Of a stretch of DNA of 64,000 bases, positions 9,925 through 21,400 are shown in pieces. A program made the position numbers and the translations under genes. The notes under the pieces are model-generated. The model saw nothing but the letters and a program-made list of their open reading frames with translations, made no database searches and was not told the origin of the DNA. The stretch spans positions 13,713,567-13,777,566 of the forward strand of contig NC_049997.1 of the NCBI RefSeq assembly GCF_000003815.2, read 5' to 3'. The stretch comes from Branchiostoma floridae. Taxonomy: Eukaryota > Chordata > Leptocardii > Amphioxiformes > Branchiostomatidae. Position 1 is the first letter of the stretch, and each line of letters begins with the position of its first letter.

Positions 9925-10917
9925 CCACCCAGACTTGTACAGCTGTCTCCTGTGTTAAGCACATGTAGACTGCCGTGTGACAGAACTGCACAGGGAATAA
10001 ACTGCTAAGTTTTCCTTTTTTTTCACACCTTGTCTGTGTTTGTTCAATGTAGAAGGAGATAGAGTAGAATAGGACTGTGTGATATACGTCTAGTGCTGTG
10101 GAATGTGTACATTTTAAGTTCCCCCAGAGTAACTTCACTCACTGGAAAATAGTAAGTTAGCCAAATGGGGAGTTTGAACCCCTATAGGGTTTCATTGAGT
10201 GCTGCTATACTTCCAAGAGGAAATGTTAATCTTACAAGAGGAAATGTTAGTCTTACAAGAGCTCACTCTTTTTGGCAAAATTTGCTATCCATAACTTAGG
10301 AAGGCCTGATGGAGGCTATATTATACATTAGCCCTGAACTGCTTCTGACTTACTCATAAAGATCAGCCAGGGGACACTCGTATTCCAAACCGCTATTTAC
10401 AACTATATATCGAAGGGGTAAGGAGGCACAGTCTCGGTGATGCCAGGGCCAGACACCATAAGGCAGGTAATGACATTGAATGGTCTTAGACTGAACTGCC
10501 AAGGACAGTTATTTTGTGTGTTTTGGTTTTCTTTCAACTGAAGTGAGGCTCTCTCCTTAGTGCTGAAATGCCATCAGCCATCGGAACATGCCTGTATTTC
10601 ACCAAGATCAAGTACATGTAATAATATCAAAAGGTCTTACACCAAGCTGCCAAAGAGGATATTATGATCAGATATTTACTGCAAACTCATCTTTAGAGGA
10701 TTGTCATTCATTTTTGCTTCTGCCTTTTCTTTTAACCCCCAAAGCTAGCTCCTGTCCTTAGTGCTGAAGGGCCTTCAGCCATAAGAACATGCAGGCATTT
10801 AACCTAACCTACTTCAAGATCAATTTCAGCTTGGAGTAAAGAAAGTAGATTTACTGGCCAAAATGGTGTTGCTGTTTTTGAAAGTCTTTATTTTTACTTA
10901 GTATTATTTATATTTGT
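9925..10917. repeat. 3' flank of duplicated gene, copy B
   Basis: Homologous to 760-1,918, with one fewer of the internal TCCTTAGTGCTGAA units. A candidate poly(A) signal (AATAAA on the minus strand) is at 10,887-10,892. After about 10,917 the copies part: copy B continues into DNA that copy A has lost. Confidence 0.85.
10887..10892 (-). terminator. Candidate poly(A) signal, copy B
   Basis: AATAAA on the minus strand, about 700 bases after the TPR stop codon at 11,588-11,590; conserved in position with copy A. If used, the 3' UTR would be about 0.7 kb. Confidence 0.35.
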
Positions 10918-11587
10918 TCACTTCTTGATCATGGCAGTTTCAATTTCCCCAGACTTAGTTGACATTCACTAGTCAGTATATTCAGTATGTTCAAGGAGGT
11001 TTTAACCTCCTTGGTATGTTCTATGTATCATCCATTTTTGTCTTCACTTGCCTATTGTCTATTAATTTCAAAACTTTGTTAATCTTCCAGGTCCAACAAC
11101 AACACCCTTAAGTCACAGCAGTACTGTCACACTTCTGTAGTCGTCTTGACCTCCAAAGCCAGTCCCTGCCAGCCTTTTGTAAGTATATGATTGTATACTC
11201 CGTATTATAAAAAACATTTGCTATCAACATTCAACAGAGAGTTAATATTTGTCCCTAAGTCTTGCTTCCTCACCTTTCAAGTTCTAATCCCTCATAAGCA
11301 AAACCCTCCAACCACGGATTGTAGATTGGTTTTAATGATAACAGTTTGTACAGGAATGGATATCATATCTCTTGTATGATTGATATTTACTTTACAGCAC
11401 ATTTTCATAACCATACAAGAATAAAAGTTGAACACATACATGTACATGTACTTTATATGATACATAGCCATGTACATAATTATATGTTATATTACACTAT
11501 GCTACTTACATAATATACATGTAGTCCAGAATAAGGAGGTGAAAACTCAAACAACTGTTGATACAAATATACACAATATTTCCTGCA

Positions 11588-13151
11588 TCAGTCCAGCACA
11601 GCCAGACTCATGGCAATGTTCTCCTGTTGCTGTTTGTTTCCTGTTTCCATGGCGACGGTCATTGCTGATTGATAGTGATATCTGGCCAGGTCCAGTTTAC
11701 CCAGTGCCTTGTAGGAAACAGCTATGTTATTATGTGCTAATATCTGTTCACTCTTGTCTTCACTATCTTGTCTCATCTTCAGGTACTTCTGATGCCATTC
11801 CAGAGCTGCCTCATACTCCCCCACCTCATAATGTGCCCTACCCAGTCTGTTGTAAGCCAGTCCCTCCTCATGTCTGTCCCCCAACTGCCTGGCTTGTGCA
11901 AGATACTGTTCATAATACTGGATGGCTGTATGTGGGGAGTGGAGTTGTTCCCTGTGCATCTCACCCATCCAAAAGTAAACCACCATCTGTCCATGTTGAT
12001 CCCCTGTCTGCTGTGCCATCTGTAAGACTGTGTTGAAGTGGGATGTTGCCAGGTCCAGTTTACCCAGTCTGCTGTATGTATTACCTACATTATGGTGTGC
12101 TGTAATCTGTTCTTTCTTGTCTCCATCATCTTGTCTCATCTTCAGGTCCTTCTGATCCCACTCCAGAGCTGCCTCATATTCCCCCACTTCATAATGTGCC
12201 CTTCCCAGTCTATTGTAAGCTATTCCCTCCTCATGCCTGTCCCCCAACTGCCTGGCTAGTGCAAGATACTGTTCATAATACTGGATGGCTGTACGTGGGG
12301 AGTGGAGTTGTTCCCTGTGCATCTCACCCATCTTACAGTAAACATTCATCTGTCCATGTTGATCCCCTGTCTGCTGTGCCATCTGTTGTAGTGGGATGTT
12401 GCCAGGTCCAGTTTACCCAGTCTCCTGTATGCATTACCTGCATTAACGTGTGCTGTAAGCTGTCGTTTCTTGTCTCCATCATCTTGTCTCATCTTCAGGT
12501 CCTTCTGATGCCACCCCAGAGCTGCCTCATTATCCTGCATGTCCCCACAAGCCAGTCCCAGTCTGTTGTAAGCCAGCCCCTCCCCATCCTTCCTCTCCAA
12601 GTCCTTAGCTAGTGCCAACATCTCTGTGTAATATGTGTATGACACCTGTGGTTCATGTAGCTGTTCCCTGTGTAAATCACCCAGCATACAGTAAATTTCC
12701 ATCTGTTCAGTCTTGTTTCCTGTCTCCATGGCAACAGCCAAGGCTGACTCATAGTTAGTTTTTGCATCTGACACTTGACCTAACAGTGCTAATGATGAGG
12801 CCAGGTTTTTGTAAGCTACACAAATGTCACTTTCATTTTTTGCTTCTACTTTATAGATAGCCAAAGCTCTCTCATGGTTCCTAAATGCTTCCTGTTGCAG
12901 ACCTAAGATGTCACATGTCAGTCCTAGTCTGCTGTAGGCTTTGGCTTGTTTTGTGTCTTCGAGTAGTGTTTTAGCACACTCTAACATGTTCTCGTAATAC
13001 TGCAGAGCTGACTGTAAGTTGTGTAGTTTAGTCCTGTAGAGATCTCCTATCTGACAGTGCAGGTCAAACTGTTGTGCCTTGTCTTTCTTCACTGCAGGTG
13101 AGTTCAGTTCAGCAAGGAGGCTCCTCAGCATGCCCCATGTTTCTAGCTCAC
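11588..13151 (-). CDS. Copy B terminal exon: TPR array, frameshifted
   Basis: 1,564 bp from the acceptor ATTCCAG|GTGAGC to TGA at 11,588. About a dozen TPR-like helix pairs of 40 residues are visible, for example QLGDRHEEGIAYNRLGRAHY, EVGEYEAALEWHQKYLKMRQ and LGKLDLATSHF, with the conserved Gly, Tyr and Ala positions of TPR motifs. The frame is broken near 12,385: the 5' part (13,151 to 12,346) ends LDLATSHYNRWHSRQGINMDR stop, whereas the intact repeat 363 bp downstream reads LDLATSHFNTVLQMAQQTGD. The net loss is 10 bp. TPR superhelices bind peptides or other helices; in NLR-like proteins they replace LRRs as ligand sensors. Confidence 0.85.
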
Positions 13152-16100
13152 CTGGAATACGAAAGGCAAGTAGAAATTGAAGTTTCATTATCATTTTAAA
13201 CTATCGGTATAGCAAGTCCTTGTGGTTAGTGTTGTTGACAGTTTGTGATTTTATTTAACTAAACAGTCTAATAACTGACACATTTTGCACAAATCCAAGA
13301 CTCTGATCCACCAACTACATTCCTTATTCATTTGCAATTTTTCCTGATCTGTGCAAACTAATTAAGGTTATTCATAAGTTTTTTTTTTGTGCCAGTCCTT
13401 TTAGAAACAGCCATAGATTAAATAAAGCTGTTTACTGTCCACCCTGTATATAATATTTTGGAAGTTAGAATACTGGAACTGTCGTACATATAGAATCATT
13501 ACACTGTACCTGTGGGTGAGTCAGGTCTACTGGGTCCTGAGCCTGGAGTGCCTGTTTGGTACCCTGATGACTTAGAACCCACTGAGAAGTTTCTCTTCCT
13601 GGGTTGTCCCATCAGTTGTTCCAGTTCCCTGATGTCTAGAGAGACCAGATCTGACATCTCCCGAGGTACCTCTGTGTCATCAGGTGCTGCTGTAGTCTGT
13701 TGATCATCTGTACATTCATGAATAAATATTCTATATATTACCACATTTGCTAGCTCTTCAATACATAAAGTATAGCTTAAGTACATTTTTTATGATAAAC
13801 AAAAAAATTATAAAAAAAAGCTTTGAATCATTATTTTCACTTATCAACCACCAGTAAGAAAATTTCAATAGCACAACCAATGTGTTTGTAGGACAACTTT
13901 TTTTGCATGAGAAGCAGAATTATTTATAGCAGTGTCTCCAGCCTTCAAGACACATGAAAGAAGTAATCAATTTGATGATGGCAAGGACGGTTTAAAGGTG
14001 CAGAAAAGACTGTTTGGTGCCTAAAGTCTTTGTGTACAGGAACAGAATATCAGCATTAGGAGTAAGTGGATGTACACTTTAAAATATTCTGCATTTGCAT
14101 AAAGAATGGACCAATTGATGAGGGCTTATATAGACCAACTTGCTCAGGATAAGGGATTGCAGATTGAGGATCTTATTATTTGATAAACGAACTATTAGAC
14201 TTTCATACAAAATTAATGTATATAGTGGCGAATTTCAATATTGCTACATCATGCTATCATTAGATTATCAAGTCTTTTGTACCTGCTATTTGAAGTTTGT
14301 CCAGTTTGGCCCCAAGATCATGTTGGCTGTTCTCAGTCTGTGTAGGTGAAGGCATGTGCAGGTTATGCTGTACTGCTGGAGACCCTGTCTTCTTTGTCTC
14401 ATCCAGATGAAGCACATCCAGCACATTGCTCCCGTTTTGGGTGTGTGGTTGGTAGAGGGGGTACTCCTGAGGTAGTCTTGGGATGGGTTGGCCTGAAAAT
14501 ATCAAGCATAGAGGATTATTTAATTTAGAAATTTTCAATGAATTCACATTTCATTGACTGATATACAGTAGGCCTAAGGGAACAAATTATAAACATAATT
14601 GCTTTTGGGTTGCTTTAAATTTACATCTAATTTTTTTAATATCAACATTTACATTTACAGTTCAACTTTGGTGCAGAATTACATTAAACTAATTAGGGAT
14701 TTTGATGATATATTTTATTTGGAAGATATTGACAACAAAACAGTTACTCTATCTGCATGACATTGTGTAACTGTAGAAGAGGGATCAACATAAAGCAATA
14801 TGTGATATGATTGTTATGAAAAAGATATTACAAAAATTAAGTTTTGCATGTGAAGTTATATGTACCTTGAAGTTCTGCAGCAGGTGTAGTGAGTAGGTAG
14901 ACCAGAGCCTTCCTGAAGTCCTCTATGTTGATGGTTGTATTCACAGAGATGCTCTCAGCACAGAGTTGTTGTAAGGTTTCCTCACTTACCAAACTACCAA
15001 CAAGTAGGTCATTCAGTTTTCCACTTTTGTACATGAACCAGAGTTCACCAAGCCCTGACAAGTCTGTACATTGCAGGTAGAAGACTAGGCTGCCTATATT
15101 TACACCAGTGACATTAATGCCTTCTAATTTCTCCATTTTCTTGATTGCTTCTGTAGTGTCAAGCAAGTCTTCCATGTTCTTAATTTCAGGCTTTATCTGT
15201 TCCAGCAAAGAAAGAGTCTCTTCTGTCACTGTGGTGAGGTCCAAAGTGACTAATATCTCTCTTGCCGAAGCATAACTTTTCATTTGCTTTGGGGATCTAA
15301 CACTGGGTCTCACTTGTGCAAGTATTTCTGCCACAATGGGTAGTGCAGGAGGTGTCCCTGGAATAGATTAGTAAGTATCAATATTGGTATGAGCGATTTT
15401 TAACTTAGTTTGGAGAAGATTCATAACATTTTGTGGTCTGAGCAATACTCTTTCCTTGAGGCAAATCTCCAGTAACAAAAGTTTCAAAAACTGTATCAAC
15501 AAAAATTTGTAGTAGCTATGGTTTCTATTATCCATTGCCATTGTGTTCAATATTGAATTTTGTGCAAATAATTATATCAATTATAAAGCCTGACAAATGT
15601 TTGATTGCTACAACCACAAGTTGATGACTTCAAATCATAAGGAACAGATTTTACTCATGCATTTTCACACTTAACTTGAAAAAGGGGACTTGTTGATTTG
15701 ATTAATCACCTTTTGTTGACAGGTAGTAGTTAGTATTCCCTACATGCACAACCTACTTTTTTTAAAGGTTAATTTAACTAGACTAAGGTTGTACATGCAG
15801 GCAATACTTGTCAGCAAAAGGTAGTTTGTACAACCTACCTTTTTTCAAGGCTTTCCTACTTTCATCAGTCTTTCCAGTAGGACTTGTGTCTCTCTTTCTC
15901 TTTTGTAGTTGACCACAATGCTGTATGTTTTTACCTGGACAAAGATAAAATTATGCTTTAAGTTACATAAAAAAATCACTGTAGGACATTCGAATGTATC
16001 TGATGAGATTTGCTGTTTGCAGTGTTTTCTGTCTAAACCTTTTTCCTGCAACTATAAACCTTGCAATATTGGTCTTGTATCTCCAAAATACACTTTCAAC

Positions 16101-16264
16101 CATTAGAGTTTTATACAATGAGGGGCCTATAACCTACCAATTCGACTGACCTCCCCATGAGGGAGGTTCGTCAAATTGCCCTGCTGGGCTATGCATAGCT
16201 GCAGTCTACTGTGGTCCTATTTCATCAAATCAAATTTGTGACCTACATGCACACACACTGTGAC

Positions 16265-16296
<32 letters not shown>

Positions 16297-18473
16297 GCAC
16301 ACATACTTCCCTTTGATGTAACATACAAATTACATGATGGAACATCTATTAGTCACTTTGTGCAAACATTCAAATATTGGATGCTTCCTCTATCACAAAT
16401 ACTGCATTTGATCGTAATACTATCTAGTTTCAAAGCTTTCCTACCTTCATTTTCCCTTCTCAGAAAAACTAAAGGTCAACTTAAAGTGTAGGTAAAAGGT
16501 TTTTGTTTCTCAAACCATACACATTAAATAAAACAATTTTTCAACTTCTCACCTGCACCTCCACATGCCCCAAGGAAGAGTTGTTGAGACTCCTCCCAGT
16601 ATTTGGACTCTAGGAGCCTTCTTTTTAGTGCTGCAGCCCTGCTGAACTCTGCTTCTGACTTCCTCAGAACTTTCTCAATCTGATCTGCCCACAGTCTGAT
16701 ATCTACTGAATCCTTACCCGTGATTCCAAGTACTGAGTGGTGGAATTCTGGTATGACCTTTTCAACCAAGTTCGCAAGTCCTGATTGGTCAGATATGAGG
16801 ACTGGTACACCGGCTGCCATGGCCTCCAGACCAATCAGACCAAAGGGTTCTGTACGGGAGGGCATGAGAACCAGGTGGGCCTGCTGCATGTCTCTGCAGA
16901 TGTCTTCCTGTGTGCCTTGTGGGAGAAGTGTGGGGATCAGTTTTCCTGAGTTGATGCTGGCTTGGAGAATGTTCATACTGGCCTGATACTCATCTTCACT
17001 GACACCACGGATTCGCAACTGGATTCTCTCACGACTTCTTTTGGCAACCCTTGTTATGGCCTTTGCTACAAAGTCAAGACCTTTCTGCTTTTCTACTTCC
17101 TTAACCCTACTGATTAATAGAACAACTTTCTCTTTTGTTTCCCAGTACTGCACTGTAGTCTTCTGGAACATGTCTAAAGGTTCAGGCAGAAAGAGGTAGT
17201 GAGTTGGCTTTTCATCCTCAGGAATTGCACGAAATGCATTTGTAAAGTGGTCATGTGCGTGGTGTCCTACAGAAAACACATTGTCTGCTTTTGCCGCATC
17301 TTGTCTGATGGAGTCTTCTTTTCTGCCAATGCCCATGGCCTTCTCCTCGTCCTTGTACTTCTCTGTGTCCTCAGGTATTGTCTTGATGACAAGACTGAGG
17401 CTTGCTTGGGGGAAACGCTGTTCTTTGATAGCTGCCGCTGCACTGCTGGTGAGAGCAGCATGGCCCACAATCCACCCTACATCCTGTGGGAGTCTGGGAT
17501 AGCGGACGATGTGGTCAAAGGTCAGCCAATCCAAAGAAGGTTTCCTTGTGTCTTCTTCTCTGCGGGTTGGGAGGATGAGCTCCACTCCATCAGCCTCAGC
17601 ACACTTCCTGTCCTCCTCTGTATCCTCCAAAACTGTACTGTAAACTTTCATCCCTGCTCTTGTCAGGATTTGAACCACCTCCCGGTTGATGGTGGAAATG
17701 TCTTCATTAGATGATGCATACTGATCAGTCACTAGCAGAACTGCATTAGATTCTGAAGAAGTAAATTTACTCTCTGTTGGAAATGAAAAGGATTGAGGTT
17801 GTCATGATTTTTGGTGTATCAACAAAAGTAATTCAAAGTATGTCTGCCATATGCCTGAGGTTAATGATTGACAAGAAAGAAGTTCACAGTTTTGTATCAA
17901 CATATTTCCTGTTTACAGAGATAAGAATGTACAAATACATATTGCTAAGTTAGATTATTATTATGAATGGATTTAGACAGGTATCTGAGATATCTAATGT
18001 TGACTATTAATCTTTGAAGTCAACTTAATTAAACTTTTGTATGTCAAGATATCTTTGAATTGTCTCTAAAATGTCTGCTTTAACTCTGAGGACTTTGACC
18101 TCTAAATTGAATTTTCTTTCTTTAAACATCATTACTTTCAATTATTAAAAAAAATTTACTAATAGCTTTATAATTGTAGCTCGTTGTTGATGTCTGACAG
18201 AGAAACTTCATTTAAAAATGGGTGATACAACTGAAACTTCTTAATCATTACTCTGCAATGTACTATTACTAGGCCTTGTGAACTTTGATCTCAAATAACT
18301 TTCATTATATGTGCAGTTTTTTTTTTTTTACTGTTGACGACTGCAGTAAAACTACCTCATTGAACCATTGTTAAAATATATCTTGCATACATGCATGCTT
18401 AGAAATAAAACAAGCCACTGAAGTATTCACCTTTTCCCGAAGAGTTGTTTCTTATAAATGCTGCGGCAGCCAT
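11588..18473 (-). CDS. Glycosyltransferase / TRADD-N-like / TPR gene, copy B (frameshift in TPR exon)
   Basis: Predicted exons: 18,473-18,431; 17,752-16,553; 15,934-15,839 (optional cassette); 15,357-14,866; 14,492-14,283; 13,707-13,510; 13,151-11,588. Exon lengths 43, 1,200, 96, 492, 210, 198 and 1,564 keep one frame from ATG into the TPR exon, strong evidence that the model is right. The protein would be about 1,270 residues: GT4 glycosyltransferase (about residues 15-415), basic cassette, TRADD-N-like domain, Ser/Pro/Asp linkers, then a TPR array. There is no signal peptide or membrane segment, so it is cytosolic. A net 10-bp deletion at about 12,385 shifts the frame inside the TPR array and brings a stop at 12,346, leaving about 268 of 520 TPR-region residues. 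TPR arrays usually bind protein ligands, and TRADD-N-like domains mark signalling or immune proteins; a sensor/adaptor role is inference. The lesion may be real, allelic or an assembly error. Confidence 0.75.
13200..13509. other. Intron between TPR and linker-2 exons
   Basis: 358-bp intron with a poly-T tract near 13,380. Nothing else seen. Deleted in copy A together with the TPR exon. Confidence 0.5.
13510..13707 (-). CDS. Copy B exon: linker 2 (Ser/Pro/Gly-rich)
   Basis: 66 codons, acceptor GTACAG|AT, donor ACAG|GTACAG. It reads DDQQTTAAPDDTEVPREMSD, then a short helix LVSLDIRELEQLMG, then a Gly/Ser/Pro tail SGYQTGTPGSGPSRPDSPTG. Likely a flexible tether before the TPR array. In copy A only its first 35 bases survive. 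Confidence 0.65.
14283..14492 (-). CDS. Copy B exon: linker 1
   Basis: 70 codons with acceptor TTTTCAG|GC and donor GCAG|GTACAA. It reads GQPIPRLPQEYPLYQPHTQN and continues SNVLDVLHLDETKKTGSPAV, ending DLGAKLDKLQIAG. Charged and poorly ordered; no domain recognised. Confidence 0.6.
14866..15357 (-). CDS. Copy B exon: TRADD-N-like domain
   Basis: 164 codons, phase 1 to phase 1. Acceptor TTCCAG|GG, donor CAAG|GTACAT. It begins TPPALPIVAEILAQVRPSVR and contains GSLVFYLQCTDLSGLGELWF and FRKALVYLLTTPAAELQG. The strand-rich core followed by a Leu/Trp helix and SGKLNDLL loop is what I associate with the TRADD-like N-terminal domain, often found N-terminal to NACHT or TPR modules in invertebrates. 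An alternative is an unrelated helical linker; a profile search would settle it. Confidence 0.6.
15839..15934 (-). CDS. Copy B candidate 96-bp cassette exon
   Basis: Identical to copy A 4,215-4,310. In the expected phase it is fully open: GKNIQHCGQLQKRKRDTSPT, then a Lys-rich tail ending ALKK. Skipping it also keeps the frame, so it may be an alternative exon between enzyme and signalling domain. Confidence 0.4.
16250..16303. repeat. (CA)n microsatellite, copy B
   Basis: Near-identical to the CA run in copy A at 4,623-4,675, including the interrupting CAAACAC and CGCAC units. This unusual stability of a hypervariable repeat supports recent copying between the loci. Confidence 0.9.
16553..17752 (-). 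CDS. Copy B exon 2: GT4-type glycosyltransferase domain
   Basis: 400 codons, in frame throughout. The first Rossmann strand is SNAVLLVTDQYASSNEDIS. A segment DVGWIVGHAALTSSAAAA follows near residue 105, and the donor-binding EPFGLIGLEAMAAGVPVLIS near residue 315. The end reads QQLFLGACGGAG before the donor GTGAGA, the reading copy A has lost through its 1-bp deletion. From about 16,985 to the 3' end the sequence is nearly identical to copy A (one residue difference, SGLANL against SGLATL), whereas the first half differs at many residues. GT4 enzymes are usually retaining transferases using nucleotide-sugar or lipid-sugar donors; substrates here are unknown. Confidence 0.88.
18431..18473 (-). 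CDS. Copy B exon 1 (start codon)
   Basis: AAAATGGCTGCC begins 14 codons, MAAAAFIRNNSSGK, plus one G before the donor G|GTGAAT. The G joins AA at 17,752 to keep the frame. The start was chosen because it is the only ATG in a good context whose exon length (43) restores phase with the glycosyltransferase exon in both copies. Confidence 0.75.
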
Positions 18474-21400
18474 TTTGATTGTCGTTCAATCTGTAACTTT
18501 GGAATGCTGGGTAGAGTTAGTCAATATTTACTTGTCATGTGATCACAAAGTTTGCTAACCAAACCGTCACAGTACAGGCATGTTTGCTATTAGCTTTGTG
18601 CTAAGTGATGTTAAGGTTAGACTCAGATTCTTAGTATACATGTAGTATTACTTGCATGGCATAAACATTTTATCATGTACTATTTGAGCAAATTAGCTTC
18701 ATGTTTAGCAACAGCTTTGAAGCAGTTTCCAGCTGTTTTATTTCAAACAGTCTAAGTATAAATGTGTCTTACTTAATGCATATTAATCAAGTGACCATAT
18801 GCACTCCTAGTATAAACACAGGCAATTCCTTATGGTAACAGGCGGATAGAAGTGATGCTACATTTGGTTCTATTCAGAAAAACTATCAGTAGTATGTCTT
18901 AACTTCACATTTGGGTGATCATTTGCCTTATTACAGTAAGGATACAAAATGTATTTCCTTTTTCCTTTTCTTGTCTAATTCATTCTGTATGCAGTTTTTG
19001 TCCTTGGTGCTGAAGTGCCATGAAAGCTGATTGATTCAACAGACCATACATGCTTAAATTATTTTATCATTTTTATATTATTTTGTAATCTTGTATATTT
19101 CACCATGTTTTACAAGGGAGGTTCATTCAAGAAGTTGGTTGTCAGTTCTTTCAAAATACAGTAACAGTTTGAAACTAACTTCTTATACTTAGTCTAACTA
19201 AAGCCTTGTTCATCCAGGAGGTATGCTGTATTGTTGTAGAAGAGGGGGTAACAAACTAACTTTCACCAGGAGCTACATGTAGGTTGTCTTTTTTTTTCAT
19301 GCTAATTACTAAATACATGTCTAGAATTACAGCAACCCTAATATGACAATGAAAAACATCTGAATCTGTTGGTGATAATCATAATTTATTCACAAAATAC
19401 AGATATGTTAGTGAGGTGAGGTTCCCTATTTTTGTAAGTACTGACTCAAGTAGTTAATCTCTTAAGTAAACTTTCTTATAAAAAGAAGTTGTCCTTGAAT
19501 ATACATCCTCAAACATGAGGAAGAGCCATCTTAGAATATATCAGAGGTTGTTAAATCAATGATAGACAAAGTTCTTTGCACACATCTAAGAGATATTGCC
19601 CTCCCGAATTGTTTAAGTAGTTCCTCTGGTACCTGCCTCTATCTGGGCAGTACTGACTAAGAAAATACAGTCAAGTAGAACCAGTCGATATTGCACAGAG
19701 GAAGGTAATGTTAGTAGAAGGACCAGCAAAAACTTGGTAAGTACATGTCTGTCAGTTGTGTGCAAAGAAACTTAGTTTGATAATCATGAGTTATTCCTTT
19801 CAGTATTATTACCTGTATCTGAAAGGTGTGGAATGCTGAGAGCACAAAAGTTTTCCATTTCTGTCATCAGTTTCTAGAAAGGGATTACTGCATCATTCTC
19901 CTGCATTTTCTTGATAGTATACCTTTTTAAAGGACACGTTGGTCATTTGAAATCTATGATGAGCAGCTCATACTGGTAATAAGCTTTGTTTTACTATAGG
20001 CAATGAAATCGGCCAACTCTTCACCAATTTTGAGAGAAATTTATAATTATTTATTATCCTTTGTGTATCATTGAAATCTGTAAACAATGTATGGGTTAAA
20101 TTATCTGTTTAGGAAACATTTTTGCTTAATGTTTGTTCTACCTTTTAGTATGATCTTTTATCAAATTCATCATATACAACACAGAATCTTAACTCTCACA
20201 AAATTGTTTACACCATTTTCTCTCATTTTCCAACTTGCATTAACCCAACATCATCACATAGGTTACATCACTGTGCTCTAGCTTCACAATACAATTATAC
20301 CATGTATTAAAATTGATCTCATGAAAATATTGACATCCCCCAAACATACATAAAAATCGATCTAAGAACACATAGTTTTGTTACAAGTAGCAAATAATCT
20401 AAATACTTTACTGCAAAGAAAATATACATCTCTTTGTAATACTGATACATGCATGACATACTTGTTGCACAATCACAGAACAGTCACAATATCAGGGAAT
20501 TCTAGACCTACATTTTTTTCTCCTGAGTGTTAAAAATCTATCTCTAATGCCAATGTGTCAATATACAAGACTAGTTAGGTAGATAAGCCAGTTACATATA
20601 AACTCAGTGCATCTTTTCACATTGTTGTATAGTACGATGATGTCTGTTTTGTTTCATAACATTCTGGCAATGGGGCAGTATGGTTGATTACTGAAATGGG
20701 ACCTGGTGAATTGTTTTGACACCCCTCCCCCAAGAATAGTGTACAGGAAGGAATGAAGTTATAATATTGCATATTCTGGTCAACTTTCTTGCTTTGTTTT
20801 CAGATTGAAAGATTGCACGATTATGTACTACAATGTATGTGTTGGTATTTGGTTCCCCATTGTAACAGAATGTTACAAAATGTACTTTTTGTACTACACA
20901 ATCATGTAGTACTACATTGAATTTCTACACGGTATTTAAAGTGGCGTGATAGTTTCTACTTCTACCATCATATAATACAACAATTTGTATTGTGTCTATT
21001 GTAGATGTTTTTCATTCACCTACTAGTAGTGTGAATCACATGATATAAACTTTAAGACATTCTATACAGTGTTTGCTTTTAGGCATCAAGAGTCTGGTTA
21101 CAAATATCCACTTCGATACATAAAAGTTTTGCATGTTAGCATATCAAATAAAATACTTGATACCCTATAAATACACATCACACATCAATGACAAATACTC
21201 CACTTTTCTATAAAGAGTAAATCCTTAATACATTGAATACATTTAAGGTGAACCATGATAAGTTAATGAGTTATATAATAACTAACTTTAATAGTCATAT
21301 CATTGGTGTGCAACAATGGAGTTAATGACTCACATGATATGAACCTGTTTAAATGCATGTTAATAATATATGATATAAAAACAATATGTTTTGCACTTTG

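Noticed and set aside
11470-12036. 188-codon plus-strand open frame
   Set aside because: It is antisense to the TPR exon; the Cys/Pro-rich reading is a shadow of repeated TPR codons and recurs with the 363-bp repeat.
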